Assembly (NCBI GenBank): GCA_000431235.1
Contig: HF988732.1
Location: forward strand, 1-64,000
Origin: Coprobacillus sp. CAG:698
Lineage (GTDB): Bacteria; Bacillota_I; Bacilli_A; ML615J-28; CAG-698
Direction: 5' to 3'
DNA length: 64,000 bases
This document shows, piece by piece, positions 52,025 through 61,795 of this stretch. The position numbers and the translations under genes were made by a program. The notes below the pieces were generated by a model that was not told the origin of the DNA, did no database searches, and saw only the letters and a program-made list of their open reading frames with translations. The first letter of the stretch is position 1. Every line of letters begins with the position of its first letter.

Positions 52025-54445
52025 ATGGACATGAAGGTATGGGATAAATCATGGCAAGAAATGATAGAAGAAAATGTTGCTCTTTTGTTTGGTGTAACTG
52101 GTAGCGAAGCAACCGTTGATCAAATATACAAGGCATTGGCAACAGCTGTAAATAACATTCTTAGAGACAAGAGAAAGGTTTTTAACTCAAAAGTTAGAGA
52201 TCAAAAACTAAGACGTGTTTATTATCTATCAATGGAATTCTTGCTTGGTAAATCCCTTAGAAATAATATATACAATTTAGGACAAACTGAAGAAATAAAT
52301 GAAGCATTAAAGAACTATGATTTAACATTAGAAGATTTATGTGAAAAGGAACCTGATGCTGCTTTGGGTAATGGTGGATTAGGACGCTTAGGTGCTTGTT
52401 ATTTAGATTCACTAGCTAGTTTAAATCTACCGGCAATGGGATTTTCATTAAGATATGAATATGGACTATTTAAACAAAAAATAGTTGATGGTTACCAAAC
52501 AGAACTTCCTGACATTTGGCTTCCTGGTGGTGAGGTATGGCTTGCCAAGAGAAGAGATAAAACCTTCAATATCAAATTTGATGGATATGTTGAGGAAAAA
52601 GTAATTGATGGAAAAAATGTTTACGATTATAAAGACTATAATGAAATTGAAGCAGTTCCATATGATATGATGATTAGTGGTGCTACTGGTGAAGGTATTA
52701 GTGTGTTAAGATTATGGAGAAGCCGTAATATTAAGAAATTTGACTTAAACTCTTTCACACAAGGAGATTATTTGAAGGCTACACAAGATTATAATGATGC
52801 TGATATTATTACAAAAGTATTATATCCTTCAGATGATCATTATCAAGGAAAGACACTTCGTTTAAAACAGCAATATTTCTTAGTAAGTTCATCAGTACAA
52901 AATATTGTTTTTGATCATATGAGATATTATGGTGATATAAGAAAACTAGATAAGTACTCAGTAATTCATATTAATGACACTCATCCAGCACTAGCTATTC
53001 CAGAACTTATGAGAATTCTAATGGATCAGCATGGATTAACTTTTGATGAAGCATGGAAAATAGTTACTAATTGTGTATGTTACACTAACCATACTGTAAT
53101 GTCTGAAGCTCTAGAAAGATGGAGTGAAGAGTTGATTCAACGTAAAATACCACGTATATATATTATATTAAAACAAATTAATAAACGTTTTGCTGACGAA
53201 GCAAGATGCTTAGGAGTTTCTGAAGAAGAGTTAAAAGATTTATTAATAATTAATAATGGTGAAGTACGTATGGCAAATTTATGTGTTGTTGCTAGTCACA
53301 AAGTTAATGGTGTTAGTGCTTTACATACAAATATTTTGATTAATTCACTATTCAATGGATATTATAAAATTTATCCAAATAAATTTGTTAATGTAACTAA
53401 TGGTATTGCTTATCGTCGTTGGCTATGTCAATCAAATCCAGAATTAAGTAATTTCTTAGATTCATTAATTGGAACTGAATATAGACAAGATGCTAGTAAA
53501 CTTCTAAAATTATTAGATTATGTTGATGACGATCGCGTTCTAAATAAACTAGAACAAATTAAATATAATAATAAATGTGTATTTGCAAAATATCTTTACA
53601 AAAAATTTGGTATTGTTGTCGATCCAAAAACAAGATTTGATGTGCAAGTAAAGAGATTACATGAATACAAGAGACAACTTTTAAATGTCTTAAGAATTGT
53701 TGCTTTAATTATTGAATTAGAAGAAAATCCTAATAAACAAGTAACACCACAAACATTTATTTTTGGTGCTAAAGCTGCCTCTACATATTATATTGCTAAA
53801 GACATAATTCATTTAATCAATGAAATATCTGAAGATATTAAAAATAGACCTGAACTAAGAGAAAAAATTAACGTAGTGTTTGTTGAAGATTACAACGTAA
53901 CCACAGCAGAAATGCTAATTCCAGCTAGTGAAGTTAGTGAACAAATATCACTTGCAGGAAAAGAAGCTAGTGGAACAGGTAATATGAAGTTTATGATAAA
54001 TGGAGCTATTACAATGGGTACACTAGATGGTGCAAATGTTGAAATCCATGATAACGTAGGTGATGATAATATCTTTATCTTCGGTATGAAAACAGAAGAT
54101 GTTAAAAACATGTGGGAACATGGATATTATGCTAAAGGTTATTATGAAAGAAATGAAACAATTCGCAAAGTTTTAGATCGTTTAGATAGAGGCTTTAATG
54201 GAAAATCATTCTGGAATATCAAGGATTATTTATTAAACAGATATCCAGTTGCTGATCCATTTATGTGTCTTGCTGATTTTGAAGATTATATGAATATATA
54301 CAACAAAATGGATGAAGTATATAAAGATAGAAGAAAATGGAATCAAATGTCACTAGTTAACATAGCTCATGCAGGAGTATTTTCTGCTGACCGTAGCATC
54401 AAACAATACGCTGAAGAAATTTGGGATTTGAAGCCTGTAGAGTAA
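52025..54445 (+). CDS. glgP: Glycogen phosphorylase GlgP (GT35)
   Basis: An 806-residue enzyme that releases glucose-1-phosphate from glycogen with phosphate. LGNGGLGRLGACYLDS and the pyridoxal-phosphate site EASGTGNMKFMINGA (Schiff-base Lys) are intact. ATG at 52025 is favoured; a GTG at 52013 is inside the likely ribosome binding region. It is a breakdown enzyme in the same operon as the synthesis genes, so control is probably at the enzyme level. The GH13 gene is coupled by TAATG. Confidence 0.96.
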   Translation: MDMKVWDKSWQEMIEENVALLFGVTGSEATVDQIYKALATAVNNILRDKRKVFNSKVRDQKLRRVYYLSMEFLLGKSLRNNIYNLGQTEEINEALKNYDLTLEDLCEKEPDAALGNGGLGRLGACYLDSLASLNLPAMGFSLRYEYGLFKQKIVDGYQTELPDIWLPGGEVWLAKRRDKTFNIKFDGYVEEKVIDGKNVYDYKDYNEIEAVPYDMMISGATGEGISVLRLWRSRNIKKFDLNSFTQGDYLKATQDYNDADIITKVLYPSDDHYQGKTLRLKQQYFLVSSSVQNIVFDHMRYYGDIRKLDKYSVIHINDTHPALAIPELMRILMDQHGLTFDEAWKIVTNCVCYTNHTVMSEALERWSEELIQRKIPRIYIILKQINKRFADEARCLGVSEEELKDLLIINNGEVRMANLCVVASHKVNGVSALHTNILINSLFNGYYKIYPNKFVNVTNGIAYRRWLCQSNPELSNFLDSLIGTEYRQDASKLLKLLDYVDDDRVLNKLEQIKYNNKCVFAKYLYKKFGIVVDPKTRFDVQVKRLHEYKRQLLNVLRIVALIIELEENPNKQVTPQTFIFGAKAASTYYIAKDIIHLINEISEDIKNRPELREKINVVFVEDYNVTTAEMLIPASEVSEQISLAGKEASGTGNMKFMINGAITMGTLDGANVEIHDNVGDDNIFIFGMKTEDVKNMWEHGYYAKGYYERNETIRKVLDRLDRGFNGKSFWNIKDYLLNRYPVADPFMCLADFEDYMNIYNKMDEVYKDRRKWNQMSLVNIAHAGVFSADRSIKQYAEEIWDLKPVE

Positions 54446-56292
54446 TGATTGATTTTCTTTTTAATCCTACTAATAGATTACATAAGTCTATTTTAGGAGC
54501 ATTAGAGGTAAATGAAAACTGTGAAATTAATTTATACGTTAACAAGAATTTTAATATTTATGATTTGAAAATAGTCATTTACAATGAAACAAATGAAATT
54601 GTTCAAAAATCATTAAATTTTAAAAAAACTGAGGATAACTATAATGTTTATTTCACAGTTATTTCCTTTTCAAAACCATATTTATATTGGTATTATTTTG
54701 AGTTCTATGATTGCTACGGGAAACATTATTTAGGATGTTTGGATAATTATGATTGCTACTTAACAAATGAAAATGTTAAAGGTTATCAAATAAATGTTTA
54801 TGAAAAGAATAATACTGATTTATCGTGGTTTAAAGGTAAGATAATGTACCAAATTATGGTTGATAGGTTTAATGGCGTAAATGTAAATAAGGATAAATAT
54901 AAAGATTATATATTTCATGATAACTGGAGTGATTGTCCTAATTATTTACCAATTAATGGAAAAATCCTGAATAATGATTTTTTTGGTGGTAATTTTCGTG
55001 GAATAATTGATAAAATAGATTATTTAAAAAGCTTAAACATAAGTGTTATTTATTTGAATCCTATATTCTTAGCACCATCAAATCACAAATACAATACATC
55101 TGATTATCTAACAATAGACCCAATGTTTGGAACTGAAGATGATTTTTATGAATTGGTAACTGTTCTTAAAGAAAATGGTATTTATTTAATTATTGATGGA
55201 GTCTTTAATCATACAGGTGATGATAGCATATATTTTAATAAATATAATCATTTTCCTCAACTAGGTGCTTATCAATCAGTAGATTCGAAATATTATAATT
55301 GGTATAAATTTATTTCTTTTCCGAACAAATATAAATCTTGGTGGGGCATTGATACTTTACCATCTGTTAACCAAAATTCATCTTTTCCTAATTTTATATG
55401 CGATGAAGTAGTCAACAAATGGTGTAAGTTTGGCATAAAGGGATTTAGACTTGATGTTGTTGATGAACTTAATGATAGTTTTGTGAGAAAACTAAATCAC
55501 TCAATTAAAATGCATGATAAAAATAGTATTATAATTGGTGAGGTTTGGGAAGATGCATCAAATAAAATAGCATATGGTAAACGTAAGAGTTATTTTGATG
55601 GAAGTGAACTTGATTCAGTTATGAATTATCCATTAAAAGATGCCATAATTGATTACCTAAAGAATGGTAATGGATTAAATTTAGTAAATACAATGAGAAC
55701 ACTTGTTAATAATTATCCTAAGCATGTTTTAGACTCTCTAATGAATATTATCTCAACTCATGACACTGCACGAATAATGACAGAATTTTCTAATGTTAAT
55801 TATTATACTTTATCATTTGAGGAAAGAGCTAATTACAAACTTAATAAATCAGAATACTATATATCAAGAGGAAAATTAAAACTAGCAGCAATTCTTTTAT
55901 ATACTCTCCCTGGGGTACCTTGTATATATTATGGCGATGAAACAGGGTTAGAAGGTTATAAAGATCCATTTTGTAGAAAAACGATGCCATGGAATAATTT
56001 AGATGAAGATATTTTGTCTTTCTATAGATTGTTAGGAAAAATACGTAATGATGATGTATTTGTTGATGGTGAATATAGAGAATTATTTCTAACTGAAAAT
56101 GGTGTATTTGCTTTCTCACGAATAAAAGATTCTGAAATAATTATAATTATTAATAATAGCAATTATGAGTATAAATATAATATCGAAAAGGGATATGATT
56201 TGATAGATAATTGCTTGATAACAAATTATATTATTGTTCACTCACAAACTGGAAAAATTATCAAAAGGATTAATAATGAAAAAAATATCTAA
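54445..56292 (+). CDS. GH13 alpha-glucan hydrolase (neopullulanase/cyclomaltodextrinase type)
   Basis: A 615-residue enzyme. An N-terminal beta domain (about 1-125) precedes the barrel, with DRF, an IDGVFNHTG region, nucleophile Asp337 (GFRLDVVDEL), acid/base Glu366 (IIGEVWED) and Asp440 (STHDTARI). A C-terminal beta domain follows. There is no signal peptide, so it acts in the cytoplasm, most likely trimming glycogen branches or maltodextrins left by GlgP. The start shares one base with the glgP stop. The upstream extension of the frame lies within glgP and lacks a ribosome binding site. Confidence 0.93.
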   Translation: MIDFLFNPTNRLHKSILGALEVNENCEINLYVNKNFNIYDLKIVIYNETNEIVQKSLNFKKTEDNYNVYFTVISFSKPYLYWYYFEFYDCYGKHYLGCLDNYDCYLTNENVKGYQINVYEKNNTDLSWFKGKIMYQIMVDRFNGVNVNKDKYKDYIFHDNWSDCPNYLPINGKILNNDFFGGNFRGIIDKIDYLKSLNISVIYLNPIFLAPSNHKYNTSDYLTIDPMFGTEDDFYELVTVLKENGIYLIIDGVFNHTGDDSIYFNKYNHFPQLGAYQSVDSKYYNWYKFISFPNKYKSWWGIDTLPSVNQNSSFPNFICDEVVNKWCKFGIKGFRLDVVDELNDSFVRKLNHSIKMHDKNSIIIGEVWEDASNKIAYGKRKSYFDGSELDSVMNYPLKDAIIDYLKNGNGLNLVNTMRTLVNNYPKHVLDSLMNIISTHDTARIMTEFSNVNYYTLSFEERANYKLNKSEYYISRGKLKLAAILLYTLPGVPCIYYGDETGLEGYKDPFCRKTMPWNNLDEDILSFYRLLGKIRNDDVFVDGEYRELFLTENGVFAFSRIKDSEIIIIINNSNYEYKYNIEKGYDLIDNCLITNYIIVHSQTGKIIKRINNEKNI

Positions 56293-57445
56293 ATTAGTTT
56301 TATTAATATTGTTAGTATTTACTCTTTTTGGATGTACTAATGAAGTAGAAAAATATGCTTATGTTTCGATTGATTATAATCTAAAATTAGAATTTATTTT
56401 AGATAGTAAGAATAAAGTTATTGCTTATAATGGAAAGGATGATATAACAAAAACTATTCTTTTAAATGAAGAAATTAGAAACAAAAAAATAGATGATGTT
56501 ATAAAACAGTTGTTTAAACTTTCCTCAAATACTGGTTTCCTTTTGCCAAGTTCTATTGGAAACTCACAAATAATTGTAAGCGTTGGTGGCTCTTTTGATA
56601 AAGAGAAATTACATATCCTTGAGATGAAAATTACTAATATGTGTGAAAATAGCTTAAGAGATGCGTATGTAACTGGAACAGTGAAAATTGAAAATCTAAA
56701 AACAAGAGTGTTTTTTGAAGAAGAAATATCTAAAACAAAATATTATTTAAAAGATAAGGTAACTTCTCTTTCAATAGACGATTTAATGATGCAAATGAAA
56801 GAGATTATTAATGATAATAATGAATATTTGAATACTAATTTTGTAAAAGAAGCAAATTTCATGCGTAATAATGATATACTTTTAAAGTACTATCAGGAAG
56901 CAAGTAAACTTACTAGTTCTAATGAGACATTAAATACATATATTTCAAATTATGAGAAAAATTTAAATGACTACTATCGAGGAGACATTGATTTTCTAAC
57001 TAATGACTATAATAAAATGCAAGAGGAATTACGAGCAATTGAAAAAGATTATATCTACTATCGATATTCTGTTGCCTTGAGAAAGTATTTAGATAATAAT
57101 GATAATGATGTTAGTAATAAATATAATGATATACAAAATCAATATAATGATGCTATTGAAAAAGTGAAAGTCCTTCAAAACGATTATGAGCAATTATTAA
57201 GTAGTCATAAAGATGAATTAATGATACTTTCTTTAAGAATTGAAAAATTATTAGATGAATTATTTACAAAAGAAGAGATAAATAATTTGAAAAATGGAAT
57301 TATATATAATAATTCTGATAACGAGTATAAAATGAAACTAGATACTTTAATAACAAATGAAACTTTAAAGCAATTTGAGACAGGTTCTTTAAATTATAAA
57401 GAAGAACTAAAAGATTTAATAAAGAAAGCTAGACTAATGAAATAA
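56276..57445 (+). CDS. Lipoprotein with RsgI-like N-terminal domain and coiled coil
   Basis: A 389-residue protein. Lipobox LFGC gives lipidated Cys20. The next 100 residues (YAYVSIDYNLKLEFILDSKN, then a KVIAYNG strand) match the extracytoplasmic middle domain of RsgI-type anti-sigma factors. The remainder (about 215-330) is a charged coiled coil. It lacks the cytoplasmic sigma-binding part, so it is not itself an anti-sigma factor. The ATG at 56276 lies behind AAAAGGAT and overlaps the GH13 gene by 17 bases; it ends the glycogen operon. Confidence 0.78.
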   Translation: MKKISKLVLLILLVFTLFGCTNEVEKYAYVSIDYNLKLEFILDSKNKVIAYNGKDDITKTILLNEEIRNKKIDDVIKQLFKLSSNTGFLLPSSIGNSQIIVSVGGSFDKEKLHILEMKITNMCENSLRDAYVTGTVKIENLKTRVFFEEEISKTKYYLKDKVTSLSIDDLMMQMKEIINDNNEYLNTNFVKEANFMRNNDILLKYYQEASKLTSSNETLNTYISNYEKNLNDYYRGDIDFLTNDYNKMQEELRAIEKDYIYYRYSVALRKYLDNNDNDVSNKYNDIQNQYNDAIEKVKVLQNDYEQLLSSHKDELMILSLRIEKLLDELFTKEEINNLKNGIIYNNSDNEYKMKLDTLITNETLKQFETGSLNYKEELKDLIKKARLMK

Positions 57446-57462
57446 TGCATTAGTCTTTTTTT
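57431..57462 (+). terminator. Terminator of the glycogen operon
   Basis: AGACTAATG (57431-57439) pairs with CATTAGTCT (57448-57456), followed by T. The stem includes the last codons and stop of the lipoprotein gene. Confidence 0.88.
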
Positions 57463-57514
57463 CATAAATTATCATTTTTTATAATAATAAATAATATTAT
57501 TAAGTGGTGATTAT

Positions 57515-58708
57515 ATGAGAAAAATATATATGTTGATATTGTTTATTGTTTTTGCTTTTACATTTTCTAGTGTAAAAGCAGCTAATGTATTAAATCCAAT
57601 TGATAAAGCTGTTAAAGTAATTGGAAAAGATGAAGTTATAGATGACATTGAGTTTGACATTTATGCTCCTAGTGCAATATTAATGGAAGCAAGTACTGGA
57701 AAAATAATTTATCAAAAAAATAGCACTGAGTCAAAAACTCCTGCAAGTATGACAAAAATTATGACAATGATTCTTGTTATGGAAGCAGTCAGGTCCAACA
57801 AACTAAAAATGGATGATTACCTAAAAGCAAGCGAAAATGCTTCAAAAATGGGTGGGACGACTATATATTTGGATACAGGTGAAGAAATGACTGTAGAAGA
57901 CTTACTAAAAGGGCTAGCGATTACAAGTGCAAATGATGCTGCTATAGTATTTGCTGAAAGCATAGGTGGATCAGTTGATGAGTTTGTAAAAATGATGAAT
58001 AACAAAGCACGTGAGATTGGTTGCGTAAATACTCATTTTGTTAATCCTAATGGCTTGGCAGCAGAAGGTCATCATTCATGCAGTTATGATATGGCTTTAA
58101 TGGGTCGATATCTTGTTGTGAATTATCCGGAAATACTCAAATACACTAACATATATGAAGATTATTTACGAAAAGGGACAGAGAAAGAATTTTGGCTTGT
58201 AAATACAAATAAGTTAGTTCGATTTTATGAAGAAGTTGATGGCCTAAAAACGGGATGGACAAGTGAAAGTGGGTATTGCTTAACTGCAACTATGAAAAAG
58301 AATGATATAAGATTTATTTCAGTTGTTATGGGTGCTGAATCAACAGGTAAGCGAAATCATGATACTATGACTATGCTTAATTATGGGGTTAACACATATG
58401 AACTTAAAAAAATTGCCAGTGAAGGAGATATAATTGAAACAATTCAAAACATACATTATAAGCCTGGTAATTTTAATTGTGTTGTAGGTAGCGATGTTGA
58501 GTATCTTACAAAAAAAGGAAATGAAGTTAAAGATATAAGAAAAGATGTAAAAATATATGATAATATCGTTGATGGTAAAATTGGTGAGATGACTATTTAT
58601 ATCAATAATGAAGTGTATACTAAAGTTGATTTAATCCCAAGTGAAAATGTGAAAGAAGCAAATTATTTTGATATCTTTAAATCTATTTTTGAAAGAGTTT
58701 TTTTATAA
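57515..58708 (+). CDS. D-alanyl-D-alanine carboxypeptidase (S11, DacA/DacF type)
   Basis: A 397-residue exported enzyme that trims the terminal D-Ala from peptidoglycan stem peptides. The signal peptide spans about 1-23 (ends at VKAAN). The three catalytic motifs are intact: SxxK in PASMTKIM, SxN in SANDAA and KTG in LKTGWTSESG. A PBP5-type C-terminal beta domain follows, ending in an amphipathic helix (YFDIFKSIFERVFL) that anchors it to the membrane. It is a single gene behind AAGTGGTG. Confidence 0.93.
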   Translation: MRKIYMLILFIVFAFTFSSVKAANVLNPIDKAVKVIGKDEVIDDIEFDIYAPSAILMEASTGKIIYQKNSTESKTPASMTKIMTMILVMEAVRSNKLKMDDYLKASENASKMGGTTIYLDTGEEMTVEDLLKGLAITSANDAAIVFAESIGGSVDEFVKMMNNKAREIGCVNTHFVNPNGLAAEGHHSCSYDMALMGRYLVVNYPEILKYTNIYEDYLRKGTEKEFWLVNTNKLVRFYEEVDGLKTGWTSESGYCLTATMKKNDIRFISVVMGAESTGKRNHDTMTMLNYGVNTYELKKIASEGDIIETIQNIHYKPGNFNCVVGSDVEYLTKKGNEVKDIRKDVKIYDNIVDGKIGEMTIYINNEVYTKVDLIPSENVKEANYFDIFKSIFERVFL

Positions 58709-58742
58709 TTAAAAATAATTAAATAAAATAATTAAACATATA

Positions 58743-58771
58743 TTGACAATATGCGACAAAAAGAGTAAAAT
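58743..58771 (+). promoter_or_regulatory. Promoter of the AlsT-type symporter
   Basis: A perfect TTGACA (58743-58748), 17 nt and TAAAAT (58766-58771). Confidence 0.8.
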
Positions 58772-58835
58772 AATCTCCGGTGTTTATGAAAGATAAACAA
58801 ATTACGATATTTCGTTAATGTTTTGAGTGGAGATT
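58772..58835 (+). promoter_or_regulatory. Structured leader sequestering the symporter ribosome binding site
   Basis: AATCTCC (58772-58778) is perfectly complementary to GGAGATT (58829-58835), which contains the Shine-Dalgarno. Between them sit a perfect 7-bp hairpin, TGTTTAT-GAAAG-ATAAACA (58781-58799), and a second imperfect hairpin (ATTACGA/TTCGTTAAT, about 58801-58819). Together they form a compact three-helix junction whose closing stem hides the ribosome binding site. It is not a riboswitch class I recognise. Confidence 0.5.
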
Positions 58836-58838
58836 TAT

Positions 58839-60272
58839 ATGTTTGCATCTGTCAATAAAGTTATAGAATTTATAAATGATGAAATTGTTTGGGGTATTCC
58901 TCTAATAGTTTTAATGCTTGCTGTAGGAATTATTCTTACAATTAGGCTAAAGGCTATTCAAGTATGTCATTTAAAAGAATCATTAAAAGATATGGTTTCT
59001 AATGATGATTCTGGAGATGGCGAGGTTTCTTCCTTTGGTGCTCTATGTATTTCTATGGCAGCAACTTTAGGAACCGGAAAAATAATAGGTGTTGCTACTG
59101 CTATAAGTATTGGTGGACCTGGTGCATTATTTTGGATGATTTTTGCAGCCATATTTGGCATGGCAACAAAATACGCTGAAGGATTTCTTGCTGTAAGATT
59201 TCGTAAAAGAGAAAAAGATGGCACAATTGTTGGAGGACCTTTCACATACATTGAAGAAGGTATGGGCAAAAAATGGAAGTGGTTAGCAGTTTGTTTTGCT
59301 ATTTTTGGAATGCTTGCAGGAGCTTTTGGAATTGGAACGACTACACAAATGAATAGTATTTTAGAGTCTGTAACAAGTGTTTTCGATCCAAATATGAAAA
59401 ACACAATAAATATCTTTGGAGTTAATATTTCCATTGTTACATTTATTGTGGCTATTATAATAACTATTGTCTCAGCAATAGCAGTTATCGGTGGAATAAG
59501 TCGTATTTCTAAAGTTTCAGTGTATTTGGTTCCAGTTATGGCTATTGGTTATTTCATTGTTTGTATATTAATAATAATTTTTAATATCACAAAAATACCG
59601 CAAGCAATAGTAACAATTTTCAAAAGTGCTTTTGAATTAAAAGCAGCTGGTGGAGCTATTGCTGGATATGGAATTATGCTAGCTATGAGACAAGGCTTTT
59701 CCAAAGGGATTTTTTCGAACGAAGCTGGACTTGGTAGTGCTCCTATAGCCTTAGCAAGTGCTAAAACTGATGATCCAGTAAAAGAGGGATTAATTTGTAT
59801 GTCAGGAACATTTATCGATACAATGGTTCTTTGCTTAACTATTGGTTTAGGAATTGTTATCACAGGAACATATGTTGATAATAAAGATATAGATATAACG
59901 ATAAATGCTTTCTCACAAGGATTAGGAATATCTAACCTTGCAAGTGCAATAATTGTTATGCTTTCAATAACGACATTTGCTTTCACAACAATCATAGGTT
60001 GGAATGTGTATGGCGAAAAATGTGTAGCTTATCTAACAAATAATAATAAAAAGATGATTATAGTTTATCGAGTTATATATATATTAGCAGTAGCCATTGC
60101 TCCATTCTTGTCATTAGAAGTTATATGGACTATTGCATCAATATTCAATGGATTAATGGCACTACCAAACTTAATTGGTTTACTTTTCTTAAGTGGGTTA
60201 GTTGCTAAAGAAACAAATGAATATTTTAAAAATCGAAAAGAAATGAAAAATACTGGTAATACAGTTAGTTAG
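58839..60272 (+). CDS. Alanine/glycine:cation symporter, AGCS (AlsT) family
   Basis: A 477-residue protein with about eleven helices. Family motifs include ATLGTGKIIGVATAISIGGPGA (shortened: LGTGKIIGVATAI), GMATKYAEGFLAVRFR and FSNEAGLGSAPIALASA. It imports alanine, glycine or glutamine with sodium or protons. ATG at 58839 is used: GGAG at 58829-58832 lies six bases upstream, while an in-frame GTG at 58827 would be inside that site. Expression probably depends on the leader structure. Confidence 0.93.
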   Translation: MFASVNKVIEFINDEIVWGIPLIVLMLAVGIILTIRLKAIQVCHLKESLKDMVSNDDSGDGEVSSFGALCISMAATLGTGKIIGVATAISIGGPGALFWMIFAAIFGMATKYAEGFLAVRFRKREKDGTIVGGPFTYIEEGMGKKWKWLAVCFAIFGMLAGAFGIGTTTQMNSILESVTSVFDPNMKNTINIFGVNISIVTFIVAIIITIVSAIAVIGGISRISKVSVYLVPVMAIGYFIVCILIIIFNITKIPQAIVTIFKSAFELKAAGGAIAGYGIMLAMRQGFSKGIFSNEAGLGSAPIALASAKTDDPVKEGLICMSGTFIDTMVLCLTIGLGIVITGTYVDNKDIDITINAFSQGLGISNLASAIIVMLSITTFAFTTIIGWNVYGEKCVAYLTNNNKKMIIVYRVIYILAVAIAPFLSLEVIWTIASIFNGLMALPNLIGLLFLSGLVAKETNEYFKNRKEMKNTGNTVS

Positions 60273-60299
60273 AAAACTTTAGGAAAACTAAAGTTTTTT
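60273..60299 (+). terminator. Terminator of the AlsT symporter
   Basis: AAAACTTTAG (60273-60282), a GAAAA loop and CTAAAGTTTT (60288-60297) form a perfect 10-bp stem directly after the stop codon. Confidence 0.9.
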
Positions 60300-60334
60300 A
60301 TTAACTTTTATAACAAAATTTAGAAAAAGTATGA

Positions 60335-60340
60335 TATAAT
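60335..60340 (+). promoter_or_regulatory. Extended -10 promoter of the DUF2130 gene
   Basis: TATAAT preceded by TGA; the -35 region is poor (AACAAA). The start codon is 22 bases downstream, after GGAGG. Confidence 0.55.
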
Positions 60341-60361
60341 TATTAGGTGGAGGAATGTAGT

Positions 60362-61771
60362 ATGGATAACATAAAAGTACTTGTAAAAGATCAATATACT
60401 TTAGTATTAGAAGAAGATGCCAAAAAAGGAGATATTATTGATTTAAGAAATATTACGAAAATTGATTCATCATTAATCAGTAAAAGGATTGATGATGATG
60501 TTGATGGAAGAATAAAACTTATGCTTTCCGAAAAACAAAAAGAAATTGAAAAACAGAAAGATAAAGAATTAAAACTAGAACTTGAAAACTTAAAGAATAA
60601 ATATGAAAATGAGATTAATAAACGTCAAAATATTATCGAATTACTTAACTCTGAAATCGAAAAAAATAAGACAGATTTTGATGAAAAGTTAAAATTATTA
60701 ATCAAACAAAAAGAAAATGAATTTTTGATTAAAATAAATGAACTAAAAAATGAAAAAGAAATTCTTGAAAAAAATATTGAAAGTAAAATAGAAATTGAAA
60801 AATATAACATCGTTTCAAAATATATAGATGAAAAAAATAAACTTGAAAAAGAAGTCTTAGAATTAAAGAATTCTTTAGAAAATAGTGTTAAGGAAAAGGA
60901 TCATCTAGAAAAAGATTTGAACGATAAGTTAAAACAACAAGAATTACAATTAAAGCAAGAAAAAGAAATAGCTATAAATGCAAAGGATAATGAGATAAGT
61001 AAGTTAAAGTTAGATAAAACATTTAAAAATGTAAAACAATTAGGCGAAGAACTTGAAAACTGGTGTAATAATGAGTATCAAAACTATTCTGTTAGTGGAT
61101 TTGAAAATTGTATATGGGAAAAAGATAATAAAGCAGTTAAAGATGAAAATGGTGTAGGTTCAAAAGCTGATTATATATTTAAAGTTTATGCTAATAGCGA
61201 ATTTACTGATGAAAATTTATTAACATCAGTAACTTGTGAAATGAAAAATGAAGACCCATTATCAAAAAATAAAAAGAAAAATGAAGATCACTATAAAAAA
61301 TTAGATAGTGATCGTAAGAAGAAAGAATGTGAATATGCCCTTTTAATTAGTGAGTTAGAATGGAACCAAGAAAATGATGCTCCTATTCGTAAAGTAAATG
61401 GATATGAAAAGATGTACATGGTAAGACCTCAATACTTTATAACATTTTTAAGTATTGTTGAGAGCTTAGGAAAGAAATATAAGAACTTATTATTAGAAAA
61501 AGATGAAATGGAAATTAGTTTTAAGAAGTCAGAAGAAATTATGCAAGAATTTGAAAATTTTAAAGATACTATTATAAAGAAATTTATTGATAGAATCACA
61601 AAAGAACTTGAAGAAGTTAATAAACAAGTTGGAGTTATTAAAACTAGTGCAGATAAAATAATGGAATCTTCTAGGAAAATAGTTGACAATTATTTAAAAG
61701 ATTCTAAGGATAAAATTGAAAATTACAATATTGGAAAAATTGATAAAAAGATAAAAAAAATAGAACAATAA
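60362..61771 (+). CDS. DUF2130 protein: coiled coil plus PD-(D/E)XK-like nuclease fold
   Basis: A 469-residue protein. Residues about 55-225 are a highly charged coiled coil. The DUF2130 domain follows (about 230-370): QLGEELENWCNNEYQN, then GSKADYIFKVY and VTCEMKNED, which fit the D..ExK core of PD-(D/E)XK enzymes, and ECEYALLISELEW. A second helical stretch ends the protein. Members are cytoplasmic and widespread with no proven function; a nuclease role is inferred from the fold. ATG at 60362 has GGAGG eight bases before it. Confidence 0.87.
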   Translation: MDNIKVLVKDQYTLVLEEDAKKGDIIDLRNITKIDSSLISKRIDDDVDGRIKLMLSEKQKEIEKQKDKELKLELENLKNKYENEINKRQNIIELLNSEIEKNKTDFDEKLKLLIKQKENEFLIKINELKNEKEILEKNIESKIEIEKYNIVSKYIDEKNKLEKEVLELKNSLENSVKEKDHLEKDLNDKLKQQELQLKQEKEIAINAKDNEISKLKLDKTFKNVKQLGEELENWCNNEYQNYSVSGFENCIWEKDNKAVKDENGVGSKADYIFKVYANSEFTDENLLTSVTCEMKNEDPLSKNKKKNEDHYKKLDSDRKKKECEYALLISELEWNQENDAPIRKVNGYEKMYMVRPQYFITFLSIVESLGKKYKNLLLEKDEMEISFKKSEEIMQEFENFKDTIIKKFIDRITKELEEVNKQVGVIKTSADKIMESSRKIVDNYLKDSKDKIENYNIGKIDKKIKKIEQ

Positions 61772-61795
61772 AATGCCCCTTTTGAGGGCATTTTT
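61771..61795. terminator. Bidirectional terminator between convergent operons
   Basis: AAATGCCC (61771-61778) pairs with GGGCATTT (61786-61793), with A-rich and T-rich flanks on both sides. It serves the DUF2130 gene and the - strand DUF4956 gene, and it overlaps both stop codons. Confidence 0.85.

Noticed and set aside
58772..58835. Glycine or lysine riboswitch in front of the symporter
   Set aside because: The leader is only about 65 nt and lacks the conserved cores of these classes.
58967..59434. Antisense frame of 155 codons inside the AlsT symporter, and another at 59549-59995
   Set aside because: Both mirror membrane-helix codons of the real gene and lack ribosome binding sites.
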